A DNA stretch of 44,606 nt from Clostridia bacterium (GTDB taxonomy: Bacteria; Bacillota; Clostridia; Oscillospirales; Butyricicoccaceae): positions 1 through 44,606 of the forward strand of contig JAFSZV010000005.1 of assembly GCA_017455565.1 (NCBI GenBank), read 5' to 3'. Positions 31,900 to 39,316 of the stretch are shown piece after piece. Positions within the stretch are counted from its first letter, which is position 1. Every line of letters starts with the position of its first letter. Under the pieces are notes generated by a model. It saw nothing but the letters and a program-made list of their open reading frames with translations, was not told the origin of the DNA and did not search any database. Both the position numbers and the translations under genes were made by a program.

Positions 31900-33017
31900 A
31901 ACATCTCCTTCCTCAGCAAATACAAGTATTCCGTCACATGTGTCCCCCGCCCCGAGAGGTTGCGGCTGGCCCGATAGACGTTGTAGTCGATGGCAGTTTT
32001 TTCCACCTGCCCCAGAGGCGCCAGCATTTCCTCCATCTGCTCCGGCAAGATAAAGCCCTCGGAATTGTAGGAAATCAGAACATAGCGGGCGGGCACATCC
32101 CGGATCAGCGCCGCCAGTGCCGCCGGCGCCTTGGCCTGCTTGTTGTAATCCGAGCGGTTCCAGCCCGCCGGGATGCCGGAAACCCGGCTCAATTCGCCGG
32201 AAAGGGCGTTCTCCGCGATGACGTTGAGCATGAAATAATTGGAGCCGTAAGGGTGCTGGTTATAGGGCGGATCCAGATAGACCAGATCCAACTCGGGCAG
32301 CGCGCCCGCCAGCGCGTTTGCGTCCTGCCGGAAAACCCGGCTCTCGCAGGAAAAGCGGGAAAGCAACGGCCTTTGCAGCTCAATTTTGCCCAAAATGCGG
32401 CTGAGGGCGTTTTCCCCGTTGCCGCCGAATTTGCCCACGCCGGTGGCGCTGTCTTTATAAAAGCCCTTGAACACGCCGCCGGTGTTGCTGTGGACGGATG
32501 CCTGAGACAAAAGCGGCGCCAGAAAATAGGGCCGCAGATCCCCGTCCACCGTGTCGATAAAAGCCCGCAGCGTATCGATGATCCGGGCGTTTTCTCCGGT
32601 GTAAAAGACCCGCTCGCCCGGTTTAATGCTGCGGTCGTCGGCAGGAGCGTAATGCGCCGCAATCAGCCCCGCCTCCAGCGGGCGGGAAAGCCGCTCCTCC
32701 GCCCGGGCAAAGGCCTCCGCAAACCGCGCCCGCGGAAAGTCCTCCCGGTTGGTGAGATAGCAGGCGTTAACGACGGCGCTGTAATGCTCCAGGTCGTTGA
32801 CGCAAAGCAGCTCGCTGTGCCGCTTGAGCAGCCGCGCCACCACGCCCGAGCCGGAAAACAGGTCGCCGCAGCGCAGCTTGCGGCCGCCCAGCCCGTCCCG
32901 CACGTCGCAGACGATCTCTTCGATTTGGGGAAGCAGGGCCCGCTTGTTGCCCAGACAGGTAATGAGCTGGCGGGAGAGATAGGCGGAGTCGTCCTGCGGA
33001 AGATAGCGGCCGCTCAT
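31896..33017 (-). CDS. D12-class N6-adenine DNA methyltransferase (modification partner)
   Basis: This is a 373-residue adenine methyltransferase of the alpha (Dam/FokI-like) order. The SAM motif CGDLFSGSGVVARLLKR is at residues ~50-66, a target-recognition stretch lies between, and the catalytic LVYLDPPYNQHPYGSNYF is near residue 245. The N-terminal ITCLGNKRALLPQIE is typical of this class. Its start overlaps the prmC stop codon and its stop codon overlaps the nuclease start, both by 4 nt. It shares the GC-rich composition of its neighbours, unlike the nuclease. Protection of the nuclease's site is inferred from linkage. Classical M.EcoRI belongs to a different methylase type, so the pairing is not the textbook one. 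Confidence 0.88.
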   Translation of the reverse strand: MSGRYLPQDDSAYLSRQLITCLGNKRALLPQIEEIVCDVRDGLGGRKLRCGDLFSGSGVVARLLKRHSELLCVNDLEHYSAVVNACYLTNREDFPRARFAEAFARAEERLSRPLEAGLIAAHYAPADDRSIKPGERVFYTGENARIIDTLRAFIDTVDGDLRPYFLAPLLSQASVHSNTGGVFKGFYKDSATGVGKFGGNGENALSRILGKIELQRPLLSRFSCESRVFRQDANALAGALPELDLVYLDPPYNQHPYGSNYFMLNVIAENALSGELSRVSGIPAGWNRSDYNKQAKAPAALAALIRDVPARYVLISYNSEGFILPEQMEEMLAPLGQVEKTAIDYNVYRASRNLSGRGTHVTEYLYLLRKEML

Positions 33018-33883
33018 CGCTGGCCCTGATCCCAGATACCCCAGATCACCCGTTCCACCCCCGCCAGATCGGAGGCAAACTGCACATAGGAATAACCGGC
33101 CCGTTCCATGATGTCCATCACGTCCTCATATTGGCCCAGCCCCGCTTCAAAGGCCAGCGTACCGCCCGGCGTAAGGGCGGACGCGAAATTACGGGTAACG
33201 GCGCGGTAAAAGTCCAGCCCGTCCGCCCCGCCGTCCAGCGCCATGCGGGGCTCGTGCCGCACCTCGATATCCAGCCCGTCGATCTCCTCCGAGGGGATAT
33301 AGGGCGGGTTGCAGACGATGAGATGGAACTTGCCCAGCACCGGATCGGCAGGCTGCAGCGCGTCCACCTGATAGGTCAAGGCGCGGAGATTGAGCCCGTT
33401 CGCCGCCAGATTGCGGCGGGTGACCTCCAGTGCCGCCTCGGAGCAGTCGGCAAAGACGCCGTGGATGTCCTCGCTGACATGTTTCAAAACGGCGATGCCC
33501 ACGCAGCCCGTGCCGCAGCACAGATCCAGTACCCGGCCCTTGCTGCGGGAGGACAGCAGACCGATGCCCACCTCCGCCAGCTTTTCGGTGTCGGGACGGG
33601 GGATCAGCGTGTCGGGCGTCACCTCCATGGGCAGGCCGTAAAACTCCCACCGGCCGGTGATATGCTGCAGCGGCACGCCGGAAAAGCGAAGCTCCTTGAG
33701 CTCCGCCAGCTTTTGCTCGTCCTTTTCAAAAATATACTGATTGCGTTTTTCGTAAAACGCCTCGGGGGAAAGCCCCAGGGCAAAGGCCGTCAGCTCCCGC
33801 GCCTCCACGGAATAGCCGACGATCCCCCGGCTGCGAAACTCGGCCCGCAGGTCCAGATATGCGTCGTTCACGGTTCGGATCAT
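33014..33883 (-). CDS. prmC: Peptide chain release factor N5-glutamine methyltransferase
   Basis: PrmC methylates the GGQ glutamine of release factors. Of its 289 residues, the N-terminal helical domain recognises the release factor (YEKRNQYIFE...LRFSGVPLQHITGRWEFYG). The catalytic domain has VLDLCCGTGCVGIAVLK as motif I and the signature LIVCNPPYIPSEEI. The start is ATG at 33883. The stop codon overlaps the DNA methylase start by 4 nt. Upstream lies a YqhQ-family gene, a common prmC neighbour in Firmicutes; prfA itself is not adjacent here, possibly displaced by the restriction genes. Confidence 0.95.
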   Translation of the reverse strand: MIRTVNDAYLDLRAEFRSRGIVGYSVEARELTAFALGLSPEAFYEKRNQYIFEKDEQKLAELKELRFSGVPLQHITGRWEFYGLPMEVTPDTLIPRPDTEKLAEVGIGLLSSRSKGRVLDLCCGTGCVGIAVLKHVSEDIHGVFADCSEAALEVTRRNLAANGLNLRALTYQVDALQPADPVLGKFHLIVCNPPYIPSEEIDGLDIEVRHEPRMALDGGADGLDFYRAVTRNFASALTPGGTLAFEAGLGQYEDVMDIMERAGYSYVQFASDLAGVERVIWGIWDQGQR

Positions 33884-33928
33884 AGATCAGCCCTTCTGTC
33901 TGTCAAATTTACGGTGTAAGAACGGCGG

Positions 33929-34867
33929 TCACCACCGGTCTTCGGTTTCATTTTCGGGAATGACCTGCTCCATGGCCAGAATGGCAACCTCCAGCATGGA
34001 ATCGTCGGGCTCGGCAGTGGTGAGCCGCTGCAGCGCCAGCCCCGGCGCCCGCAGGGCATAGGTCAGGGCGTTGTCGTGCCGCCCGGCAAAGCGGTTGATC
34101 TCGTAGCTGATCCCCGCCACCACCGGCAAAAGTGCCAGACGGGTGGCCACCCGCACCAGCGGGTCGCTCCAGGAAAACAGCGAGAAAAACAGGATGCTCA
34201 CCAGCATCACCATAAAGAGAAAACTGGTGCCGCAGCGAGGATGGAAACGGGAGCAGGCCCGGGCGTTGTCCACCGTCAGAGCCCTGCCGCTCTCGTAACA
34301 GGCAATGGTCTTGTGCTCGGCGCCGTGGTACATATAAGTGCGGCGCACGTCTTTTTGCCGGGAGGTGAAAAAGAGAAAGGTGAGGAAAATTACAATACGG
34401 AAGCAGCCCTCGATCAGGTTGCGCGCCAGCGAAGGCAGGCTGTCACCAATGAGCCCCGCCAAAAGGGTGGGCAGCAGGATGAACAGCACCACGGGCAGGG
34501 CGATCCCCAGAAACAGCGCCACGCCCATGGCGGCCTTTTCCATCTTTTCGTTGCCCAGCTTTTCGTTGAGCCAGCGCTCGAAGCGGCCAGGCTCTTCCGG
34601 CTCTTCCTCCCCGAGAAAATCGGCGGAATAGGTCAGCGCCCGAATGCCCAGACGCATGGAATCCCAGAAGCTCACCACCCCGCGGATCACGGGGACGCGG
34701 GCCCAGGCGCCGTGGCTCATGGTGCCGGTGGGCTCCAGCTTGACCACAGGCTCCTCTCCCGGGCGGCGGCAAACGACGGCCGTCTGTCTGGGACCCCGCA
34801 TCAGGATACCCTCGATCAGGGCCTGACCGGCAATGGTGGTCTTCTTGCAGGATGCGTGTTTTTCCAT
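33929..34867 (-). CDS. DUF1385 (YqhQ-family) membrane protein
   Basis: This is a 312-residue membrane protein of the DUF1385/YqhQ family. The N-terminus carries the family motif TTIAGQALIEGILMRGP. The middle has two to three membrane segments (VALFLGIALPVVLFILLPTLLAGL), then YMYHGAEHKTIACYESG and RFHPRCGTSFLFMVMLVSILFFSL, with conserved His and Cys that may bind metal. The function is not established. The ATG at 34867 follows AAGAGGAG; longer starts lack a site. It is 19 nt after the histidine kinase gene and upstream of prmC. Confidence 0.92.
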   Translation of the reverse strand: MEKHASCKKTTIAGQALIEGILMRGPRQTAVVCRRPGEEPVVKLEPTGTMSHGAWARVPVIRGVVSFWDSMRLGIRALTYSADFLGEEEPEEPGRFERWLNEKLGNEKMEKAAMGVALFLGIALPVVLFILLPTLLAGLIGDSLPSLARNLIEGCFRIVIFLTFLFFTSRQKDVRRTYMYHGAEHKTIACYESGRALTVDNARACSRFHPRCGTSFLFMVMLVSILFFSLFSWSDPLVRVATRLALLPVVAGISYEINRFAGRHDNALTYALRAPGLALQRLTTAEPDDSMLEVAILAMEQVIPENETEDRW

Positions 34868-34886
34868 AATGACTCCTCTTGGGGCG

Positions 34887-36359
34887 TTACCGCCCGGCTT
34901 TTTCCTGATACAGCGGGAGGGTGACAATCACGTCGGTGCCCTCGCCCACGGTGCTTTGAATGTCCAGCGTGCCGCCGTGCATCTCCACGATGTCGTTGCA
35001 CACCGAAAGGCCGATGCCCGCGCCGCGGCCCTTGGCGCTGCCCTTGTAAAACTTCTGCTTGATGTAGGGCAACTCCTCCGGCGGGATTCCCTGCCCGAAA
35101 TCGCGGATATGGACAACGCAGCTCCCGTCTTCCGCCTCGGCGGACACCCGCACCCGGTCGCCGTCCTTTCCGTATTTGCCCGCGTTGTCGATGATGTTCA
35201 GAAAGACCTGCTTGAGGCGATTGCGGTCGGCAAAGACCATCAGCGGCTCGTCGGGCTCGTCGTATTCGATGTGCAGGCCCTCCTGCCGAAGCATGTCGGT
35301 GTAGGTAAACACCGCGTCGTACAGGTCGCCCCGCAGGTCAAAGGGCTCAGTCTGGAGCCGCAGCCCCCCGCCCTCGATGCGGGAAAAATCCAGCAGCTCC
35401 TCCACCATCTGGGAAAGGCGGCGGGTCTCTTTTTTGATGATCTCCAGCCCCTGCGACGCCAGCTTGGGGTCGTCCAAGCCGCCCTCAATGGTGTCGGTCC
35501 AGCCGGCGATGGCCGTGAGCGGCGTGCGCAGCTCGTGAGACACCGAGGAGATAAAGTCGTTTTTGGTGCGCTCGGCCTGGGAAAGTGCCGCGGACATCTC
35601 GTTGAGCGTGTCGCACAGCTCGCCGATCTCGTCGTCATAATCCGAATTGATCTTTGCCCCATATTGCCCGCCGGCGATCTTTTTGGCAAAGCCGTTGATC
35701 TTAACCACAGGAGTCACAATGGAGCGGAGGAAAAAGCTGTTGGAGAAAATCACCAGCCCCGCCATCATCACGTAGACCGCGGCGGCAAGGATATAGATGT
35801 GCAGCAGCTGGCGGTCCAGAAGCCGCAGCGACGTGACATAGCGCACGCCGCCGATCAGCCGCCCGCCGCTGCTGTGATACACCGGGGCGGTGGTGGCCAT
35901 GACCTTTTCCTCAGTGAGGGAATCAAAGCCCACATAGGTGACGGGCTTCCCGCCGGAAAAGGCCTGCTGGATCTCGCTTGTGGCCGGGATGAAACCCGCC
36001 GTCAGCCCGTTGGAAGAAAACATCACCCGGCCCGATTCGTCCAGCACCTGCATCTCCATCCGGTCGGCAAGGTTGAAGTTCTGCACCATATTGCGGCTGT
36101 AATCGTAAAACTCGCTGAAGCTGGAGCTGAAATAGCGGTTGAGGTAGCGGGCCTGGGTGTCTGCCCGGGTCTCCAGCAGCGACTGCATGGAGGAATAGAA
36201 ATAATAGGTCACCGCCAGCGCCGCCGCCAACGTGACGGTGAGCAGTACCAGCAGCACCAGGCTAATGCTGTTAAAAAACCACCTCCGGCGGATGCCGCTG
36301 TCCATGCCCAGCCGGCGCCAAAGGCCCTTATGCACTTTTTTTGCCGCCGGTTCTGTCAT
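34887..36359 (-). CDS. Membrane sensor histidine kinase
   Basis: This is a 490-residue kinase. TM1 is at residues ~28-53. The extracellular sensor (residues ~55-187) looks like a single Cache/PAS-like domain (LDESGRVMFSSNGLTAGFIP). TM2 is at ~188-210 and HAMP at ~210-265. HisKA has the phosphoacceptor His275 in SSVSHELRTPLTAIAGW. The ATPase domain has NIIDNAGKYG, DFGQGIPPEE and AGIGLSVCNDIVEMHGG. It is PhoR/ResE-like. The cognate OmpR-type regulator lies upstream on the same strand, separated by an unusual 303-nt scar with a fragment of a second regulator. With the lipoprotein gene further upstream the set forms an operon. Confidence 0.94.
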   Translation of the reverse strand: MTEPAAKKVHKGLWRRLGMDSGIRRRWFFNSISLVLLVLLTVTLAAALAVTYYFYSSMQSLLETRADTQARYLNRYFSSSFSEFYDYSRNMVQNFNLADRMEMQVLDESGRVMFSSNGLTAGFIPATSEIQQAFSGGKPVTYVGFDSLTEEKVMATTAPVYHSSGGRLIGGVRYVTSLRLLDRQLLHIYILAAAVYVMMAGLVIFSNSFFLRSIVTPVVKINGFAKKIAGGQYGAKINSDYDDEIGELCDTLNEMSAALSQAERTKNDFISSVSHELRTPLTAIAGWTDTIEGGLDDPKLASQGLEIIKKETRRLSQMVEELLDFSRIEGGGLRLQTEPFDLRGDLYDAVFTYTDMLRQEGLHIEYDEPDEPLMVFADRNRLKQVFLNIIDNAGKYGKDGDRVRVSAEAEDGSCVVHIRDFGQGIPPEELPYIKQKFYKGSAKGRGAGIGLSVCNDIVEMHGGTLDIQSTVGEGTDVIVTLPLYQEKAGR

Positions 36360-36449
36360 GGCCGTACTCCTTTTTCGTCAAACTCGCTTTCGCTGTATAT
36401 CGTTTGCCGCGCCTCTTGACCCCCAGTCAAGCGCGGAGCTCTTTGCCCC

Positions 36450-36512
36450 TTACGCCTCCCACTTATAGCCGTAGCCCCAGACCGTCATAATATGCTTGGG
36501 TGAAGCGGCGTC
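36450..36512 (-). pseudogene. C-terminal fragment of a second OmpR-type response regulator
   Basis: Twenty codons plus stop encode DAASPKHIMTVWGYGYKWEA, nearly identical to the end of the intact regulator at 36663 (DAANPKHIMTVWGYGYKWEA). Of 21 codons, nine differ only synonymously and one changes an amino acid (Ser for Asn). Similarity continues a few bases past the stop codon. The rest of the gene is missing. The pattern means the two copies diverged under selection before this fragment was left behind. Confidence 0.9.
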
Positions 36513-36517
36513 GTGTT

Positions 36518-36553
36518 CCCCGCATAATCTTCGATTCTGCGGGGCCCCTTTTT
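36518..36553 (+). terminator. Terminator-like hairpin on the plus strand inside the scar
   Basis: CCCCGCATAATC pairs with GATTCTGCGGGG (one mismatch) around a TTC loop, followed by CCCC and TTTTT on the plus strand. All neighbouring genes run on the minus strand, so this orientation has no gene to terminate. It may be a leftover of inserted DNA or a small palindromic element. Confidence 0.5.
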
Positions 36554-36662
36554 ATCTGATACGCTCCGGTCGGGCTTCATCGCCCTCCCTGCGCACCCGC
36601 CGGCACTCGCCGGCGCGGCGCTTTCGCGCCTTCGAAGAAGCCGCCTCTGGGCGCTTTGCCTC

Positions 36663-37349
36663 TTACGCTTCCCATTTATAGCCGTAACCCCAAACGGTCA
36701 TGATATGTTTAGGATTTGCGGCGTCTTCTTCGATCTTCAGGCGGAGGCGTCGGATGTTCACGTCCACCACCTTCAGGTCGCCCTGATATCCCTTGCCCCA
36801 CACCGTGGTAAGGATGCTGTCGCGGGATAGGGCCTTATCCGGATTTTCCAGAAAAGTCTTCATGATCAGATATTCCACCTGGGTCAGTTCGATCTTTTTC
36901 CCCTGTTTTTTCAACTCCCGGGCCCGGAGGTTGAGCTCATACCCCCCCGAGATCAGGCTGTCGCTCTGGAAGCCCACGCCGCACACCCGGCGGTAAAGCG
37001 CGTCCACCCGTGCCACCAGCTCAGCCACCGAGAAGGGCTTTGTCACATAGTCGTCGGCGCCGGTCATCAGCCCGGTGACCCGGTCGCTCTCCTGCCCCAT
37101 GGCGGTGAGCATGATGATGCCCATCTTGCTGCCCATTCCGCGGATGCGGCGGCAGACGTCAAAGCCGCTGACATCGGGGAGCATCACGTCCAAAACGGCA
37201 ATGGAAACGTCCTGATGATCCCGCAGATAGGCCGCGGCCTCCTCGCCCATGGCAAATTCCACCGTTTCATATCCGGCGCGCCGCAGGTTGATGACCACGA
37301 ATCCGCGGATATTGTCCTCGTCTTCCAGAACCAGCACTTTTTTGTTCAT
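36663..37349 (-). CDS. OmpR/PhoB-family response regulator
   Basis: This is a 228-residue regulator. The receiver domain has the acidic pair in LVLEDEDN, phosphoacceptor Asp54 in AVLDVMLPDVSGFD, IMLTAM and Lys104 in YVTKPF. The C-terminal winged helix (residues ~130-228) has LTQVEYLIMKTFLENPDKALSRD and TVWGKGYQGDLKVVDVNIRRLR, and ends in MTVWGYGYKWEA. It starts one base after the lipoprotein stop codon, so the lipoprotein, regulator and kinase genes are probably cotranscribed. Targets are unknown. Confidence 0.95.
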   Translation of the reverse strand: MNKKVLVLEDEDNIRGFVVINLRRAGYETVEFAMGEEAAAYLRDHQDVSIAVLDVMLPDVSGFDVCRRIRGMGSKMGIIMLTAMGQESDRVTGLMTGADDYVTKPFSVAELVARVDALYRRVCGVGFQSDSLISGGYELNLRARELKKQGKKIELTQVEYLIMKTFLENPDKALSRDSILTTVWGKGYQGDLKVVDVNIRRLRLKIEEDAANPKHIMTVWGYGYKWEA

Positions 37350-37350
37350 T

Positions 37351-38685
37351 TCAATACTCCTCCGTGCGCCAATTGGTCTCGATGGGATGGAAGGCCGCTT
37401 CCACCATCTCCTCTGTCAGCCGGTAGCTGTTGTTCTCCACATGCTCCGGAACGGTGTCGCAGTAAATGCCGTTGGCATTATCCGCCAGGATATGGAACCG
37501 TCTGGCCAGGTTGGCCGAGATCTCCCTCTTGTCGCTGTTGAACACCCGGATGCTCAAAAGGATCTCGCGGTCTTCTTCATCTTCCACATAAAAATTCGTC
37601 TGTTCGGCATAGGCCGTGCGGCTCTTTTCCGCCCGCACATCGTCGCCCCACGCGCCGGGCCAGATCAGATACCAGTATTCTCCCGGCACGTAAAAGGTGC
37701 TCACCACCACTTCGCTTTCCCGTCCGGCGCCATAGTCCACCCAGTCCAGCCGGTAGCGGGCCTCCACCTCCGAGGTCTCGCGCTCGAACACGTGACTCAC
37801 GGGGATCTCGGGCAGGCCGTCGCCGTTCATGTCCCGGCAGGCGGCCGCAGCGCCCCGCCAGGTGGCGCTGCCCGAACCGCTGGTGGGATCGATGGTGCGG
37901 TTGATCGCCGTCTTCCCGTCCCAGCAGATCATATCGGTGACATAGCCGCCCATCGTGGCGGCGCTGTCGATGAATACAGCAGTCTCGCGGCTTGAAAGCC
38001 TGCCTGCCGTCATGCCGATCACCGAGCGGATCTCCAGGCAGAGGGCGGTCTCAAAAATCTGGCGGTACTGCCCGTTTTGGAGCTGATAGCCCCGGGCGCT
38101 GTAAAGGCCGGTGGCGGCGTCCCACACAGCGAAGATCAGCTCTGCCGTGCCGTTGCCGTCCAAGTCCTCGATGAGCACGTCGGCATACTGGATATCCAGC
38201 AGCATCCGCAGCCCGTCTTCCTCGAAGCCGTAAACCGTCATGCCATAGGCGCCGTTCTGGTCAAAGCCCCAGCACAGGGCCAGCGCAAGCTGGCCGCCGG
38301 ACCCGCAGGCGGGATAATAAATGGCGCGCAGGGTGCTGCCGAAGCCCTCGGCCGCGCCGATGGGGACATACCGCTCATCCTCCTGGCGAAAGGCGTGGAC
38401 CTGATAGCTGCCGTCTTCCCGCTGGAAAAAGGCCAGTGCCTCGTCGGTCCCGTCGCCGTCGATATCCACAAGCTGCACCGGCTGGCGGTTAGTACCCGCC
38501 TCGGCCACCGCGTAAGAAGCGCCGGTGGCCAGGATCCCGTTGAGCTGCTCCTGCAGCTGCATATATTCCGATGGAACTTTGGGCAGCAAAAGAAGGCCCT
38601 CGGCCGATTCCAGCCCACAGCCTCCGCAAAAGATCATCAGTCCCAGAAGCGCCGCCAGCAGCGCCCGTTTCACATACTTATACAT
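37351..38685 (-). CDS. Lipoprotein with calcium-loop-like (FG-GAP type) repeats
   Basis: This is a 444-residue exported lipoprotein. The N-terminus KRALLAALLGLMIFCGGC is a signal with a probable lipidated Cys near residue 20-23. The mature part has repeated acidic loops VDIDGDGTDEA, EDLDGNGTAEL and RDMNGDGLPEI, spaced in blades with beta strands, as in FG-GAP/VCBS propeller proteins; these loops usually bind Ca2+. It is the first gene of a lipoprotein-regulator-kinase operon and could be the envelope sensor or an accessory of that system. The start codon lies 6 nt after a consensus extended -10 box, leaving no room for a leader. I do not recognise a named family. Confidence 0.82.
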   Translation of the reverse strand: MYKYVKRALLAALLGLMIFCGGCGLESAEGLLLLPKVPSEYMQLQEQLNGILATGASYAVAEAGTNRQPVQLVDIDGDGTDEALAFFQREDGSYQVHAFRQEDERYVPIGAAEGFGSTLRAIYYPACGSGGQLALALCWGFDQNGAYGMTVYGFEEDGLRMLLDIQYADVLIEDLDGNGTAELIFAVWDAATGLYSARGYQLQNGQYRQIFETALCLEIRSVIGMTAGRLSSRETAVFIDSAATMGGYVTDMICWDGKTAINRTIDPTSGSGSATWRGAAAACRDMNGDGLPEIPVSHVFERETSEVEARYRLDWVDYGAGRESEVVVSTFYVPGEYWYLIWPGAWGDDVRAEKSRTAYAEQTNFYVEDEEDREILLSIRVFNSDKREISANLARRFHILADNANGIYCDTVPEHVENNSYRLTEEMVEAAFHPIETNWRTEEY

Positions 38686-38691
38686 AAGGTC

Positions 38692-38700
38692 ATTATATCA
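38692..38700 (-). promoter_or_regulatory. Extended -10 promoter of the lipoprotein operon (leaderless)
   Basis: TGATATAAT (TATAAT at 38692-38697) is an extended -10 with no good -35. The spacing predicts transcription starting at or beside the ATG at 38685, and no ribosome binding site is visible. Confidence 0.6.
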
Positions 38701-38753
38701 CAGCGATTGCGGATTTCCTATATCTTTCCCGTGAATTTTTCGACTTTTTCCGC

Positions 38754-38782
38754 AAAAAAAGCGCCCCCGTTCGAGGGGCGCC
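38754..38782 (-). terminator. Terminator of the small P-loop protein gene
   Basis: GGCGCCCCT pairs with the GGGGGCGC arm and is followed by seven T residues on the minus strand. Confidence 0.88.
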
Positions 38783-38795
38783 GGAAACGCACGGG

Positions 38796-39212
38796 TCAGA
38801 TGAGGTATTTCTTCACGTCGTCGGCTGCGGTGGCGGCGTCGGCGCTGATGGTAAGAGTGAACTTAATGCCGGTGGCCTGCGAAAACTTCTCCAGCTTATC
38901 CAAAAAAGCGCCGGCCTTGGCGTCGTCGTCGTCGCCGGTGATCTTGAACAGGCTGTCGATGAAAACGTGGGTAATGTCATAGTTGCCGGAATACAGTCCG
39001 CAAAGGAACGCGAACAGATAATCATATCCCAGCTCCATGGGATATTCGGAAATGTCGATCAGCTTGGCGCTGTATTTAATGTTGAAGCGCAGATTCTGGC
39101 CCTTCTCAACGCAGACAACGCTGCCCGCCTCTTCATTGACGGCGATATTGACCAGATCGATGACCTGCTTCGTCTTGCCGGAACCCCGATTTCCCATGAT
39201 GACTTTTACCAT
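38796..39212 (-). CDS. Small P-loop NTPase, function unknown
   Basis: This is a 138-residue single-domain protein. Walker A is at the very N-terminus: IMGNRGSGKTKQVIDLVN (residues 5-22). A probable Walker B strand is ITHVFIDSLFKITGDDDD, with the acidic residue after four hydrophobics. A short C-terminal strand is KFTLTISADA. It is too small to be a helicase or ABC ATPase and looks like a minimal RecA/DEAD-like ATP-binding core. The ATG follows AGGAGGAG. It has its own promoter and terminator, so it is expressed alone. I do not assign a function. Confidence 0.85.
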   Translation of the reverse strand: MVKVIMGNRGSGKTKQVIDLVNIAVNEEAGSVVCVEKGQNLRFNIKYSAKLIDISEYPMELGYDYLFAFLCGLYSGNYDITHVFIDSLFKITGDDDDAKAGAFLDKLEKFSQATGIKFTLTISADAATAADDVKKYLI

Positions 39213-39265
39213 ATGTGATCTCCTCCTGTTTGGTCATAGAAGCAAATTGCATTCCTGTTGTGATC

Positions 39266-39294
39266 ATCATATCATAGTTTTTACTTTCAAACAA
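39266..39294 (-). promoter_or_regulatory. Sigma-A promoter of the small P-loop protein gene
   Basis: TTGTTT (39289-39294), 17 bp, TATGAT (39266-39271). Confidence 0.7.
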
Positions 39295-39316
39295 CCCGTT
39301 TTTCACAATTTCCCCG

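Larger units (their letters stand above)
36360..36662. other. Recombination scar between kinase and regulator genes
   Basis: This 303-nt gap contains a 3' fragment of a second response regulator gene (36450-36512), a strong hairpin (36518-36553) and a GC-rich stretch with GCCGGC-type repeats (about 36598-36640). No intact gene is seen. Two-component genes are normally only a few bases apart. Confidence 0.75.
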
